The translations under genes and the position numbers were made by a program. A stretch of DNA of 42,527 nt from assembly GCA_016787295.1 (NCBI GenBank), contig JAEUUX010000168.1, forward strand, positions 1 to 42,527. The letters are read 5' to 3'. Under the pieces are notes generated by a model, which saw only the letters and a list, made by a program, of their open reading frames with translations, was not told where the DNA came from and did no database searches. Shown here piece after piece: positions 32,766 to 40,913 of the stretch; within the stretch, counting starts at the first letter, position 1, and each line of letters begins with the position of its first letter. This stretch comes from Chitinophagales bacterium. GTDB lineage: Bacteria > Bacteroidota > Bacteroidia > Chitinophagales > UBA2359.

Positions 32766-34682
32766 TTAGGGGGTTGCGCCCAAAGCGGTTAATTTAGTAA
32801 CTGCGTCGGTGAGTTGTGGGTTTAGTTGTAGGGCTTTTCGGTAGTCGTCGATAGCGCCTTGTTTGTCATTCAAGCCATGTTTGGCAATACCACGCAGATA
32901 GTATGCTTCGGCATTGGGTTGCGGCAAAAGGGCTAAAAGTTCGTCGAGGTCGCGCAGGGCTTCTGTATATTTTTGGGTATTGATATAAGCTCTACCACGA
33001 TTGAACAGCACATCTTGCTTTTTGTGTGGGGCTAATTCCAGTGTTTTTTCAAAATCGGGAAAAGCTTCGGCGGAACGGTTAAGCATTAGATAGGTGATAG
33101 CGCGGTTGTAGTATAAACCCCATTTGGTGGGTTCAAATTCGATGCCTTTATTGAAATAGGACAAAGCTTTGTCGAATTGTTGTTTACTACCATACGCATT
33201 GCCCAAGCCTTCGTACAAATCGCCTCGTTTTGAGCCAAGCTCCACAGCTTTTTCCATGTATTGCAAGGCTTCATCGATGCGTCCTTTTTTGCCAAGGTAG
33301 TTGCCAATAGTAGCATACGGACGGTCTTGGGTGGGATAGATAGAGATGACGCGATTGAACAAAGTTTCGGTATTTTTCCATGTATCCACTTGTTGCATAC
33401 TAAGCCACATGCCAACTACTCCCAGTATACTCATCAATGCCCATATCGGTTTTTGCAGCGCTTTTTGTTGTTTAACTAACTGTTCTATGCCCATAAAAAT
33501 GCCAAAAAACAAGCCAATGTATGGCAGATAACTATAGCGGTCGGCACGAATGACACCACCTACCGAAATAAATTGTAGCACTAAAGCAATGGTGATAGTA
33601 TAGAACAATAGGGCAAAAGTGATATAAGGTGCGCGGCGGTGCGCCCACACGCCTATCAATGCTACGGGTATTAGCAAAAACGGCACTATGTAGTAATCCA
33701 TAGATAGACCGTCGGTAGCGGGATTGAGGGTTGGATAGGGATAGAAGGCGCACAAATTGGTGGGAACAAACAATTTAACAAGGTATATGACCCAATTATA
33801 GGCGGAAAAAATAAGCCTATGTAACAACGAAAATATACCAAAATCTGCTACTGCTTTTTCGTGTTCGCCCGCAGGAGTAAAAATGCCACCAAAACTCGAA
33901 CCGCTTTGTATGCTCATAGCCATTAAACCAAAAAATAGGGCTGCAGCAAAAAAAGGTATTTTTTCGAGCCAAACGCGCGGATTATTTAGGGGGCGTTTTT
34001 GATAATAGTCTATGGCTAATAACACAACAGGCAAAACTACTGCCATAGCTTTGGAGAGGCATGAGAGGACAAACAAACCCCAACACAATGCTAACCAAGC
34101 GATGTTTTTTTGTTGTTGGTAGTGCAAATAAGTGAGCAATGACAGAAGGAAAAAGAAACCATATAGCACATCTTTGCGCTCCGACACCCACACGACCGAC
34201 TCGACGTGCATGGGATGAATGGCAAAAAACAAGGCGGTGAAAAAACCGACTGTCCAGCGGCGGTTGCTCAAAAGAAAGGCAAAAGCAAAGACCAATAAGG
34301 TGTTGAGGACATGAAAAAACACATTGACTTTGATAAAACTATCAGCTTTGTCGGCACCCCACAACATACTATTAATGCCATACGAATACATTGTCAGCGG
34401 ATGATAGTTGAGGAAAAAAGGCTCGCGCCAATATTGGGTTAATCCTTCCCAAGTGGGATTTTGTATGGTATAATTATCTATTATATAGGTATAATCGTCC
34501 CAATCGACAAACTCGTGTTGATAGCCGTTGCTATAAGTCACTATGACCACCAATACCAACACAATGCCCAAAACAAACGGAAGCCATTTGGAAAATGTTT
34601 TGGAAGGCGCGGCATTTGGAGCTGTTGTTGTTTTTTGTGGTGCAACACGAGGCGGTTGCTGGGTTTGTTTTTTTGCAGCCAT
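32766..34682 (-). CDS. GT-C-like membrane protein with C-terminal TPR repeats (TMTC-like)
   Basis: A 638-aa protein. After a Pro/Thr/Gln-rich cytoplasmic N-terminus, residues about 33-410 contain around eleven hydrophobic segments. The first large loop has F-V-D-W-D-D-Y (58-64) and N-Y-H-P-L-T (92-97), followed by F-A-I-H-P-M-H-V-E-S (153-162) and S-E-R-K-D-V (168-173), the pattern of TMTC-type O-mannosyltransferase-like proteins. The D-W-D-D acidic motif is a plausible catalytic site of a GT-C enzyme. Residues about 435-638 are five TPR repeats. TMTC proteins in animals O-mannosylate cadherins; bacterial relatives are uncharacterised, so a glycosyltransferase acting on exported protein is an inference. 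It follows the YCF48-like gene by 41 bp. Confidence 0.78.
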   Translation of the reverse strand: MAAKKQTQQPPRVAPQKTTTAPNAAPSKTFSKWLPFVLGIVLVLVVIVTYSNGYQHEFVDWDDYTYIIDNYTIQNPTWEGLTQYWREPFFLNYHPLTMYSYGINSMLWGADKADSFIKVNVFFHVLNTLLVFAFAFLLSNRRWTVGFFTALFFAIHPMHVESVVWVSERKDVLYGFFFLLSLLTYLHYQQQKNIAWLALCWGLFVLSCLSKAMAVVLPVVLLAIDYYQKRPLNNPRVWLEKIPFFAAALFFGLMAMSIQSGSSFGGIFTPAGEHEKAVADFGIFSLLHRLIFSAYNWVIYLVKLFVPTNLCAFYPYPTLNPATDGLSMDYYIVPFLLIPVALIGVWAHRRAPYITFALLFYTITIALVLQFISVGGVIRADRYSYLPYIGLFFGIFMGIEQLVKQQKALQKPIWALMSILGVVGMWLSMQQVDTWKNTETLFNRVISIYPTQDRPYATIGNYLGKKGRIDEALQYMEKAVELGSKRGDLYEGLGNAYGSKQQFDKALSYFNKGIEFEPTKWGLYYNRAITYLMLNRSAEAFPDFEKTLELAPHKKQDVLFNRGRAYINTQKYTEALRDLDELLALLPQPNAEAYYLRGIAKHGLNDKQGAIDDYRKALQLNPQLTDAVTKLTALGATP

Positions 34683-34723
34683 AAAGATATCACGATTGAA
34701 TTAAATTAGGAATTAAGCAAAAA

Positions 34724-35701
34724 CTACGATACTTCAACTTGGCTAATACAACCTTGTTCGCCCACAATTAGCAATACGGAGTCCGACGAACGGAACCACA
34801 AGCCTCTGTTTGTGTGACACAATAAATCGTATTGTTGCCATGTTTGTCCGCCGTTGGTGGTTTGGAGGAGGCAATTTTCTGCCAAAACGAAACCATTATC
34901 AGCATCTTTGAACCATACATCGGTGAAGTGTAGGCGTTTTTTGAACGGACTGTTGCCATTGCGCAAAGTCTGCCAACTATAACCACTATTGGAGGTTTTG
35001 AGGATAGTACCTTGGTTGCCGACCACATAACCAACTTGCTCGGTGGGAAAATGAACCGCAAAAAAGAAGTCTCCCTTAGCATCGAGAGTTTGCCACGTTT
35101 GCCCGCCATCATTGGTTTTGAGTACCAATCCATAGCCCACTGCATAACCTTCTGTAGCATTAGCAAAATCTATGTCGCGCAGTTCGGAGGGCGAGGTATA
35201 GGTTTGTTGCCATGTTTGTCCGCCGTTGGAGGTCTGAAAGATAATGCCGGTGCTATTGCCTTTGCCGCCCACAATAACTCCCGTGTTGGGCGAGGCAAAA
35301 TCAATGCCATACATGGGCAACCAAGCCAAATTGCCATGCAGTTGCTCGATTATCCATGTTTTGCCTGTATCGGTGGTGTGTAGCACTTTGGCATCATAAC
35401 CTGTTAAAAAACCTTCGGCGGGAGTGGTGAAAATCATGTCGTAGACAATTTTGTCGAAGCCCAAATCCACCAACGACCATGTTTGTCCGCCATTGGAGGT
35501 ATGCAACAAAGTAGATTGGCTGTAGGTGCTACCACCCATAGCAAATCCGATGGAATCGTTAAGAAAATAGGCACCTTGCAATGCTTGTTGGGTGGGTGTG
35601 GACATTATTCGTTGGTCAAAAGGTGTTGTTTCTTTTTGACAAGAAACCCATAAACAACCTATTGTGCCACAAACGATAAACATAAGAAAATATCGGTGCA
35701 T
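34724..35701 (-). CDS. Lipoprotein with YCF48/Asp-box beta-propeller repeats
   Basis: A 325-aa protein. The ATG at 35699-35701 gives a signal peptide ending at a W-V-S-C lipobox, then Q-K-E-T-T; a longer frame to 35800 has no signal and is rejected. Six Asp-box-type motifs (T-S-N-G-G-Q-T-W, T-T-D-T-G-K-T-W, T-N-D-G-G-Q-T-W and similar), spaced about 45 residues, indicate a six- or seven-bladed propeller like YCF48/photosystem II assembly factor HCF136. In heterotrophic Bacteroidetes such proteins are outer-membrane or periplasmic with unknown partners. Its start overlaps the stop of the upstream gene by one base (TAATG), so translation is coupled. Confidence 0.82.
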   Translation of the reverse strand: MHRYFLMFIVCGTIGCLWVSCQKETTPFDQRIMSTPTQQALQGAYFLNDSIGFAMGGSTYSQSTLLHTSNGGQTWSLVDLGFDKIVYDMIFTTPAEGFLTGYDAKVLHTTDTGKTWIIEQLHGNLAWLPMYGIDFASPNTGVIVGGKGNSTGIIFQTSNGGQTWQQTYTSPSELRDIDFANATEGYAVGYGLVLKTNDGGQTWQTLDAKGDFFFAVHFPTEQVGYVVGNQGTILKTSNSGYSWQTLRNGNSPFKKRLHFTDVWFKDADNGFVLAENCLLQTTNGGQTWQQYDLLCHTNRGLWFRSSDSVLLIVGEQGCISQVEVS

Positions 35702-36660
35702 TAATACAATGCTTGGAGGGTTTGGAGGTTGAGGTTGCCGCTGGCTAAACCGTTGCTGCGCTGAAACTGCTCTAAGGCGCGTTTGGTGGCTACTCCCCAA
35801 ATACCATCAATAGTAAGCGGATAGCCTTTATGAGTGAGTTGGGTTTGAATGGTACGGATAAGGGTTTTATTGACCTTGCTGGGGCAAAGCACTTCCACCC
35901 AAACAGGGTCTCCACCTGCTTTGACCAATCGGCGGTCGGTTACTTTTTTGTATTCGTCGGGAACTTCTATGGTTTCGACTTTGGCAGGTGATACCAAAAC
36001 ACTTTTTTTGATAGTTGTATAAACAGGCTCATGATAAACTTCGCGGACAGTAGCTGGTGTTCTTAACACTCGCTTAGAAACAGTTTTATATTGAGCAGTT
36101 TGAGCTGTTTGTAAGGAGTTTTCCATTTGTTTTAAAACTTTTTCCTCAACAACTTCGTATTGGTCAGGGATTTTTTCCCATACCATAATATAACAATCTT
36201 CGGGATTAGGTGCAAAACAAGTGGGATCTTTTTTGCGTTTCCATTCGCCATGTTCGCTACTCGTTTTGACGTTTTGGCGTGAGGTGGTGTAAGTTTCGTT
36301 GATAAGTGGCGATTCTTCTTTCACCAACACTTGTTCTGTTACAATTTCATATACAGGAGGCACTGCAATATACTCTGTATAGCCTTCCTTCACCACCACT
36401 TGTTCCGATATAGTATCATAAACAGCAGGGATATTGATGGTTTTGGTGTGGGCTTTTTTTACCAATACTTCTTTTTCATAGTTTTCATATTGGTCGGGAG
36501 AAAATGCTTTGCCATAACATTTGCCATATTCAGGAATAAGTTCGTTAGGTACATCTGTAGTTTGTGCCAATAGTTGATGACCATATAGGTAAAATGATGT
36601 TGCCAAAAACAAGCGAAATAGAGTAGGAAAATAAGAAACAAGAGCGGAATTTTGCTTCAT
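35701..36660 (-). CDS. Secreted peptidoglycan-binding protein with internal Val/Lys-rich repeats
   Basis: A 319-aa exported protein. An N-terminal signal (about residues 1-32, ending L-L-A-Q) precedes P-G-like G-K-C-Y-G-K-A-F (46-53), a variant of the C-Y-A-K-C motif found in many Bacteroidetes envelope proteins. Residues about 60-250 are a series of imperfect repeats of the form Y-x-x-V-x-E-x-V-L-V-K followed by I-x-V-P-x-x-Y. Residues about 262-319 are a PG_binding_1 domain (I-Q-T-Q-L-T-H-K-G-Y, D-G-I-W-G, T-K-R-A-L-E-Q-F-Q). It probably tethers or senses the cell wall in the periplasm. It is the first gene of a tightly packed minus-strand run with the YCF48-like and TMTC-like genes and trmB. 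Confidence 0.8.
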   Translation of the reverse strand: MKQNSALVSYFPTLFRLFLATSFYLYGHQLLAQTTDVPNELIPEYGKCYGKAFSPDQYENYEKEVLVKKAHTKTINIPAVYDTISEQVVVKEGYTEYIAVPPVYEIVTEQVLVKEESPLINETYTTSRQNVKTSSEHGEWKRKKDPTCFAPNPEDCYIMVWEKIPDQYEVVEEKVLKQMENSLQTAQTAQYKTVSKRVLRTPATVREVYHEPVYTTIKKSVLVSPAKVETIEVPDEYKKVTDRRLVKAGGDPVWVEVLCPSKVNKTLIRTIQTQLTHKGYPLTIDGIWGVATKRALEQFQRSNGLASGNLNLQTLQALY

Positions 36661-37239
36661 ACTTTTGGGTAAATTTTATGGTTAAAATTTTAATATACAG
36701 CATTAATGCTATAGTCAATTGTAGTTACTAAGATGATGAATGTTGGTTTGTAACAAAAAAATATTAAGCTATATTGTATTAGGGATTGTACTTTGGAGGT
36801 TATTGAGTTAAGATATATGGTCTAAAAAATAGTCGATTGATAAGGGCTAATCATTGGTTAATATAGTATGGGGTATAGGCATGTATTGTCACAAAAAATA
36901 CAGATTTTTAGTATTTGGGGTGTTACAAACAAGATAGGCAAGATAAACTGTGGTGTCAAAATAGGTAAAAAGACTGATTATAGGTGGCTTTGAGTAGCTA
37001 AATCGTTGTTTTAGTGGTCATAGCATATACCTAAGCAAATATGAAGCCGAAAAAAAAACACGCCAAACAAGCCGAATTAAGGCTTTATTATTGTAGCAAG
37101 TTATTTAGAAAATTGACGGATTATTATAGTTTTATGGGAGATGCAAATTTAATTTGCACATCTATTTGTGCTTAATTGGTACGGTTTTTGAGAAAAAAAG
37201 GCTACTTTATTTTTGTTAACTAACTTAATAACCTAAAAC
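36661..37239. other. Intergenic region between divergent genes
   Basis: 579 bp with no credible ORF. Features seen are an imperfect palindrome at 37139-37163 (AGATGCAAATT with AATTTGCACATCT, two-base bulge), a lone TTATTTAGA at 37101-37109 identical to one arm of the palindrome before iscS, and TATTTTTG at 37208-37215, a -7-like box for the plus-strand gene with a TTTTG 17 bases upstream (shorter than usual). Otherwise nothing recognisable. Confidence 0.5.
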
Positions 37240-37863
37240 ATGAAGATCAAATACGTTATTTTTTCATTATGCTACCTGCTATCCCTAAATACTTTTGCTG
37301 GTGGCGGCGGACAGAATGGATTAGTGAGTAATTTAAGTACCAACCCATCTTCGACTTCTCCCCAAACAGAAACAACAGAATCTGCTGCATTTAAGCATAA
37401 ACAAGTTGGTTTGGTATTTAATTTTGAAGAGACCATAGGTACACCTACTTTTGACCAACACGACGCGCAACAGCTTCGACATTTTCTAACTCAAAAAATC
37501 AATGAATATAGTTGTGACTCAAAAAATGTCACATTTATTAGTGCCAATTATCAACAAGGTGCTCGTTCCGAAGATAATATGGTAGATGATTTGTTCCAAT
37601 TAGGCTATGTCGTGTTGGATTTGAGTTGCGAAAATACACGCATTGTTTTCAAAATAAGCAAAAGAGATAAGCAATTGGCTTATGCCAAAGCTGTTCAAAC
37701 AAACAAAACTGATGAAGTAATGGGTGATTGTGACAGTTGTGGTAAAGTAAAACTTAGCGAATCGCTTATCAATAAATTTAAGGACGAAGACTATGGTGGA
37801 GCAACTGTTATCGATTTTGGCGATGATAGTGGTAGCGACGAAGAAAATGATGACGAAAAATAA
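37240..37863 (+). CDS. Secreted CxxC protein, paralogue of 7384-7992
   Basis: A 207-aa exported protein with signal peptide (cleavage after T-F-A, residue 20) and a Gly/Ser/Thr-rich spacer (21-55). The domain shares with the product of 7384-7992 the D-A-Q-Q-L-R-H-F-L-T-Q-K helix (75-86), a single Cys (C92), D-D-L-F-Q-L-G-Y-V (116-124), the pair C164-x-x-C167, K-V-K-L-S-E-S-L (169-176), the K-F-K-D-E-D-Y-G stretch (179-186) and I-D-F-G (191-194), then an acidic tail. Extra cysteine C130 is unique to this copy. I do not recognise the family. It is transcribed alone and ends at a strong hairpin. Confidence 0.75.
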   Translation: MKIKYVIFSLCYLLSLNTFAGGGGQNGLVSNLSTNPSSTSPQTETTESAAFKHKQVGLVFNFEETIGTPTFDQHDAQQLRHFLTQKINEYSCDSKNVTFISANYQQGARSEDNMVDDLFQLGYVVLDLSCENTRIVFKISKRDKQLAYAKAVQTNKTDEVMGDCDSCGKVKLSESLINKFKDEDYGGATVIDFGDDSGSDEENDDEK

Positions 37864-37877
37864 CACTTGGCGATTTG

Positions 37878-37912
37878 ATGTGCCTCTTTTCACAAAAGAG
37901 GCACATTTTTTT
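37878..37912 (+). terminator. Intrinsic terminator
   Basis: TGTGCCTCTTTT (37879-37890) pairs perfectly with AAAAGAGGCACA (37894-37905) with a three-base loop and a run of seven T residues. It terminates the CxxC gene. Confidence 0.85.
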
Positions 37913-37933
37913 GTGTCTGGATTATTGCAATTT

Positions 37934-39268
37934 TTATTGTTTTACTACATTAATCACTCCAGCTCCATTGGTATTCCATTGCACACTCACGGCAGGTGTA
38001 CCTTGTCCGCTAAGAATAGTACCTCCTGTGGCTGTCCATGTATAGGTTGCTCCCACAATGGGGTCGGCAACACTATAGTTTTGTGTTTGAGATGAACAAC
38101 CTGTGTTGTTGCCCACAATGACAGGAACCCCACAAACCCCACCTAACAGCCACTGATAAGCAGCAGGAAACTCTTGTGCCCAAAACCACTCGCTGTGTTG
38201 TCCGTTGGCAACAGTGGTTTTGAGCAATTCGCTGGTGGTACTATAGCCATTAGTCACTAATTGATTATACACTGCATTCATGTCGGGTATCATGCTGGAA
38301 CTTTCGGCACCACCACAAACAAAATAAAATTTAATACTTTCTTGTTTGGGGTGATTAGCTAAATAACTCATTAATTGGTTATAGGTAAACCAAAAAGCAG
38401 GCGAAAATATACCGACTTTACCAAAAACAGTAGGATGTTCGATGGCAGCGCAAAGCGAAATTAGTGCGCCCATCGAGCTACCCATAATAGCAGTATAGGG
38501 TTGTTGGGGCAGGGTGCGATAGTTTTGGTCTATGTAAGGTTTTAGGGTTTCGACCAAAAAAGAGATATACTCTTGTCCTTCGCCACCACCATAACTTGGA
38601 TTGACCCAAGGTGAATACTCATCTAAGCGTGTGGCTCCGCCGTTGTCAATTCCAACTACAATTGCACCATAGTCACCATCTAAGTGGAGATTTTCGAGTG
38701 CCTCGTCCACTTCCCATTCGCCCGAAAAACTATAATAAGCATCCATTAGGTTTTGACCATCTTGCATATAGATAACAGGATAGTGTTTGTTGGTAGTGGA
38801 ATAGTCTGGTGGCAAATAGATCCATATACGACGGTTGCGGTTGAGTTGGGGCATATAAAAATTTTCTGCCATTATTGTCACCCAACCTGTGGCAGTATGA
38901 GCAGTTCCTGTGAGGTCTTTCCAGCTCAAGACCTGCAAATTGACCGTGACTGCACCTCCTGTATATGTATAGGTGCGATTGCTTATTTCGCCACCATTGG
39001 CATCACCTTCTACACTTGCCCACGTTCCGCGTGTGAATTTAAACGCTATGGTGCTACCCACTGTTGGATTGACCGTCACTTGGTATGTGCCGTCGGGGTT
39101 GTGGGTGAGGGCGTTGCCATTAGCAGTCCAATTGTTGATATTGGCAGCAAAATAGAGTGTGGCATCACTTGGCGTATTGGCAGGAACTTGCGTAAGCCGA
39201 AAAGTTACTTGTGCTGTTGCTATGGCAGACAATACAAGCAAAAATATGAACAAAAATAAGTTTTTCAT
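37934..39268 (-). CDS. Secreted alpha/beta-hydrolase esterase with N-terminal CBM-like and C-terminal PKD-like domains
   Basis: A 444-aa exported protein (signal peptide 1-20, ending I-A-T-A-Q). Residues 21-115 read as a starch-binding/CBM20-48-type beta domain (A-A-N-I-N-N-W). The core (about 128-375) is a Fes/esterase-D type hydrolase: Y-P-V-I-Y-M-Q-D-G-Q-N-L (163-174), nucleophile Ser265 in G-S-S-M-G, and catalytic His358 in G-Q-H-S-E-W-F-W. Residues about 379-444 are a PKD-like Ig domain (Y-T-W-T-A-T-G-G-T) ending abruptly at V-I-N-V-V-K-Q. Proteins of this kind usually end in a T9SS sorting domain; none follows here. Substrates might be feruloyl or carbohydrate esters or siderophore-type esters. 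It lies 20 bp after metF on the same strand, hence likely co-transcribed. Confidence 0.8.
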   Translation of the reverse strand: MKNLFLFIFLLVLSAIATAQVTFRLTQVPANTPSDATLYFAANINNWTANGNALTHNPDGTYQVTVNPTVGSTIAFKFTRGTWASVEGDANGGEISNRTYTYTGGAVTVNLQVLSWKDLTGTAHTATGWVTIMAENFYMPQLNRNRRIWIYLPPDYSTTNKHYPVIYMQDGQNLMDAYYSFSGEWEVDEALENLHLDGDYGAIVVGIDNGGATRLDEYSPWVNPSYGGGEGQEYISFLVETLKPYIDQNYRTLPQQPYTAIMGSSMGALISLCAAIEHPTVFGKVGIFSPAFWFTYNQLMSYLANHPKQESIKFYFVCGGAESSSMIPDMNAVYNQLVTNGYSTTSELLKTTVANGQHSEWFWAQEFPAAYQWLLGGVCGVPVIVGNNTGCSSQTQNYSVADPIVGATYTWTATGGTILSGQGTPAVSVQWNTNGAGVINVVKQ

Positions 39269-39288
39269 ACCAAACTATTGACTTTGAT

Positions 39289-40245
39289 TTATAGGAGTTT
39301 CATCAGCGCTTTAACATGGTCGGCTTTGCTCATTGTATAGAAATGCAGACAAGGAACACCAAATTGTATCAACTCTTTGCATTGATTTGCCAACCACTCT
39401 ATGCCCGCTTTTTTAATATCTTCTTTATTATTTTTACAAGCCTCAATTTGTTTGCACAATTCATCGGGAATACTAACATGAAAATATCCGGGTAGCGAAT
39501 ACACTTGTTTTAGGGTCGTAATGGGTTTTAATCCCGGAATGATTGGCACATGAATATCGGCTGCTCGACAACGTTGCACAAAGTCGAAGTACTTTTGATT
39601 ATCAAAAAACATTTGGGTCACAATATAGTCAGCACCACTATCCACTTTTTTCTTCAAAAACCGCAAGTCTGCCTCCGAATTGGGCGACTCGTAGTGTTTT
39701 TCGGGATAGCCCGACACACCAATACAAAAGTTGGTTTGGGTACTGTCTTCCAACTCCTCTTCCAAATAAATGCCTTTGTTGAGGTTCACCACTTGTTGTA
39801 TTAGCTCAAGCGAATTATGGTTGCCATCGAGTTCGGGTTGAAAAATTTTCTCGGTTTTGATAGGGTCACCACGCAACAAAAGCACATTGTCGATTCCGAG
39901 GTAGTTGAGGTCGAGCAAAGCATCTTCGGTTTCGTTGCGCGAGAAGCCACCACATACTAAATGCGGCACTGCATCGATGCCATATTTGTATTGTATGGCA
40001 GCACAAATTCCAACGGTTCCGGGGCGTTTGCGAGTATATACTTTTTCGAAAAGCCCATTTTCGCGCAATTTGTATTTATACTCTGTCCGATGATAGGTCA
40101 CATTAATGAATGACGGATTGTATTCTACTAATTCATCGAGTATTTTGGATACCGAATCCATGCTTTTGCCTTTGAGAGGAGGTAAAATCTCAAAAGAAAT
40201 AGGGGTTGTAGTGCCTTGCTTTCTGAGGTGTTCTATAACTTTCAC
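39289..40245 (-). CDS. metF: Methylenetetrahydrofolate reductase
   Basis: A 318-aa FAD enzyme that reduces 5,10-methylene-THF to 5-methyl-THF for methionine synthesis. Motifs: S-F-E-I-L-P-P-L-K-G near the N-terminus with the catalytic Glu, F-I-N-V-T-Y-H-R, P-H-L-V-C-G-G, N-V-L-L-L-R-G-D-P (FAD loop), G-V-S-G-Y-P-E-K-H, and Q-M-F-F-D-N-Q-K-Y with I-I-P-G-L-K-P-I. I start at the GTG at 40243-40245 (V-K-V-I-E-H-L, equivalent to the M-K-V-x-E-H-I of relatives); the longer TTG start at 40296 lies inside the -7 box at 40294-40301. It is followed by the esterase gene with a 20-bp gap. I see no SAM riboswitch in the short leader. Confidence 0.93.
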   Translation of the reverse strand: MKVIEHLRKQGTTTPISFEILPPLKGKSMDSVSKILDELVEYNPSFINVTYHRTEYKYKLRENGLFEKVYTRKRPGTVGICAAIQYKYGIDAVPHLVCGGFSRNETEDALLDLNYLGIDNVLLLRGDPIKTEKIFQPELDGNHNSLELIQQVVNLNKGIYLEEELEDSTQTNFCIGVSGYPEKHYESPNSEADLRFLKKKVDSGADYIVTQMFFDNQKYFDFVQRCRAADIHVPIIPGLKPITTLKQVYSLPGYFHVSIPDELCKQIEACKNNKEDIKKAGIEWLANQCKELIQFGVPCLHFYTMSKADHVKALMKLL

Positions 40246-40293
40246 GTATAAAAAATAAAATAATTTGCCTAAGCAGTAAAGACTATTTTGGCA

Positions 40294-40301
40294 CAAAAGT
40301 A
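40294..40301 (-). promoter_or_regulatory. -7 box of metF
   Basis: TACTTTTG on the minus strand, about 50 bases before the GTG start. A standard -33 TTTG is not clear. The position rules out the upstream TTG start. Confidence 0.55.
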
Positions 40302-40663
40302 CAACAAAGTTTTTAATAAAAAAAACAATAAGTAGACCAACCCCACTTCAAACAAAAAACAAAAGGTGTGTAAGATTGTCAAGTCAATATCAGCATTTTT
40401 TCTCATCTGTTTGTTTGGCATGGTATTTGATAATAACGATTACAGCGGGCGTTAAGCTATGAATTGCCTCGAAAAATATTCAGAATACACAATATTTATT
40501 TATACATGCTGTTTTTAATTACACATCATTCTTTTAATAGTGGCTTAGATGTTTGTTTTTTTGTTTCGTTAGAATAATCGAAAAAAAACAGATAATTAAC
40601 TTTTAAAAAAAAATAAAAATAAGCTATTTTTTTTAGTTTTTTTCTTTTTTTTAGAAAAATTGC

Positions 40664-40671
40664 TAACTTTG
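40664..40671 (+). promoter_or_regulatory. Distal -7 box of the thioredoxin-like gene
   Basis: TAACTTTG fits TAnnTTTG; the -33 position is occupied by T/A tracts without TTTG. Confidence 0.4.
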
Positions 40672-40789
40672 CAGTAAAAATGAGAGTTTTGTTAGTAATA
40701 ATCTTGCACAATGAATTTTTTGTTTCATTAATTGCAAAAAAAATGACAAAATTCTTTTAAAAAGTCATGGAAAAGTCAAAAAATAAGTG

Positions 40790-40797
40790 TACCTTTG
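40790..40797 (+). promoter_or_regulatory. Proximal -7 box of the thioredoxin-like gene
   Basis: TACCTTTG, 116 bases before the ATG at 40914. No clear -33 TTTG. Confidence 0.45.
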
Positions 40798-40913
40798 CAA
40801 ACCATATCGGCAATACTTTTATCAAGTTTTTTGTTTCGAAGTTTTACTTACTTGTTTTGCAACTTCCAAAGAACATACCTTATTTTTTTACTTTTTAAAA
40901 AGCCATTATTCTT

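Larger units (their letters stand above)
40246..40913. other. AT-rich divergent promoter region
   Basis: 668 bp between metF (minus) and the thioredoxin-like gene (plus), with long A and T tracts and no credible ORF. It contains a minus-strand -7 box (40294-40301) and two plus-strand -7 boxes (40664-40671 and 40790-40797). Nothing else is recognised. Confidence 0.55.

Noticed and set aside
40246-40296. TTG start for metF
   Set aside because: It overlaps a TACTTTTG -7 box, and the GTG at 40243-40245 aligns with the normal MetF N-terminus.
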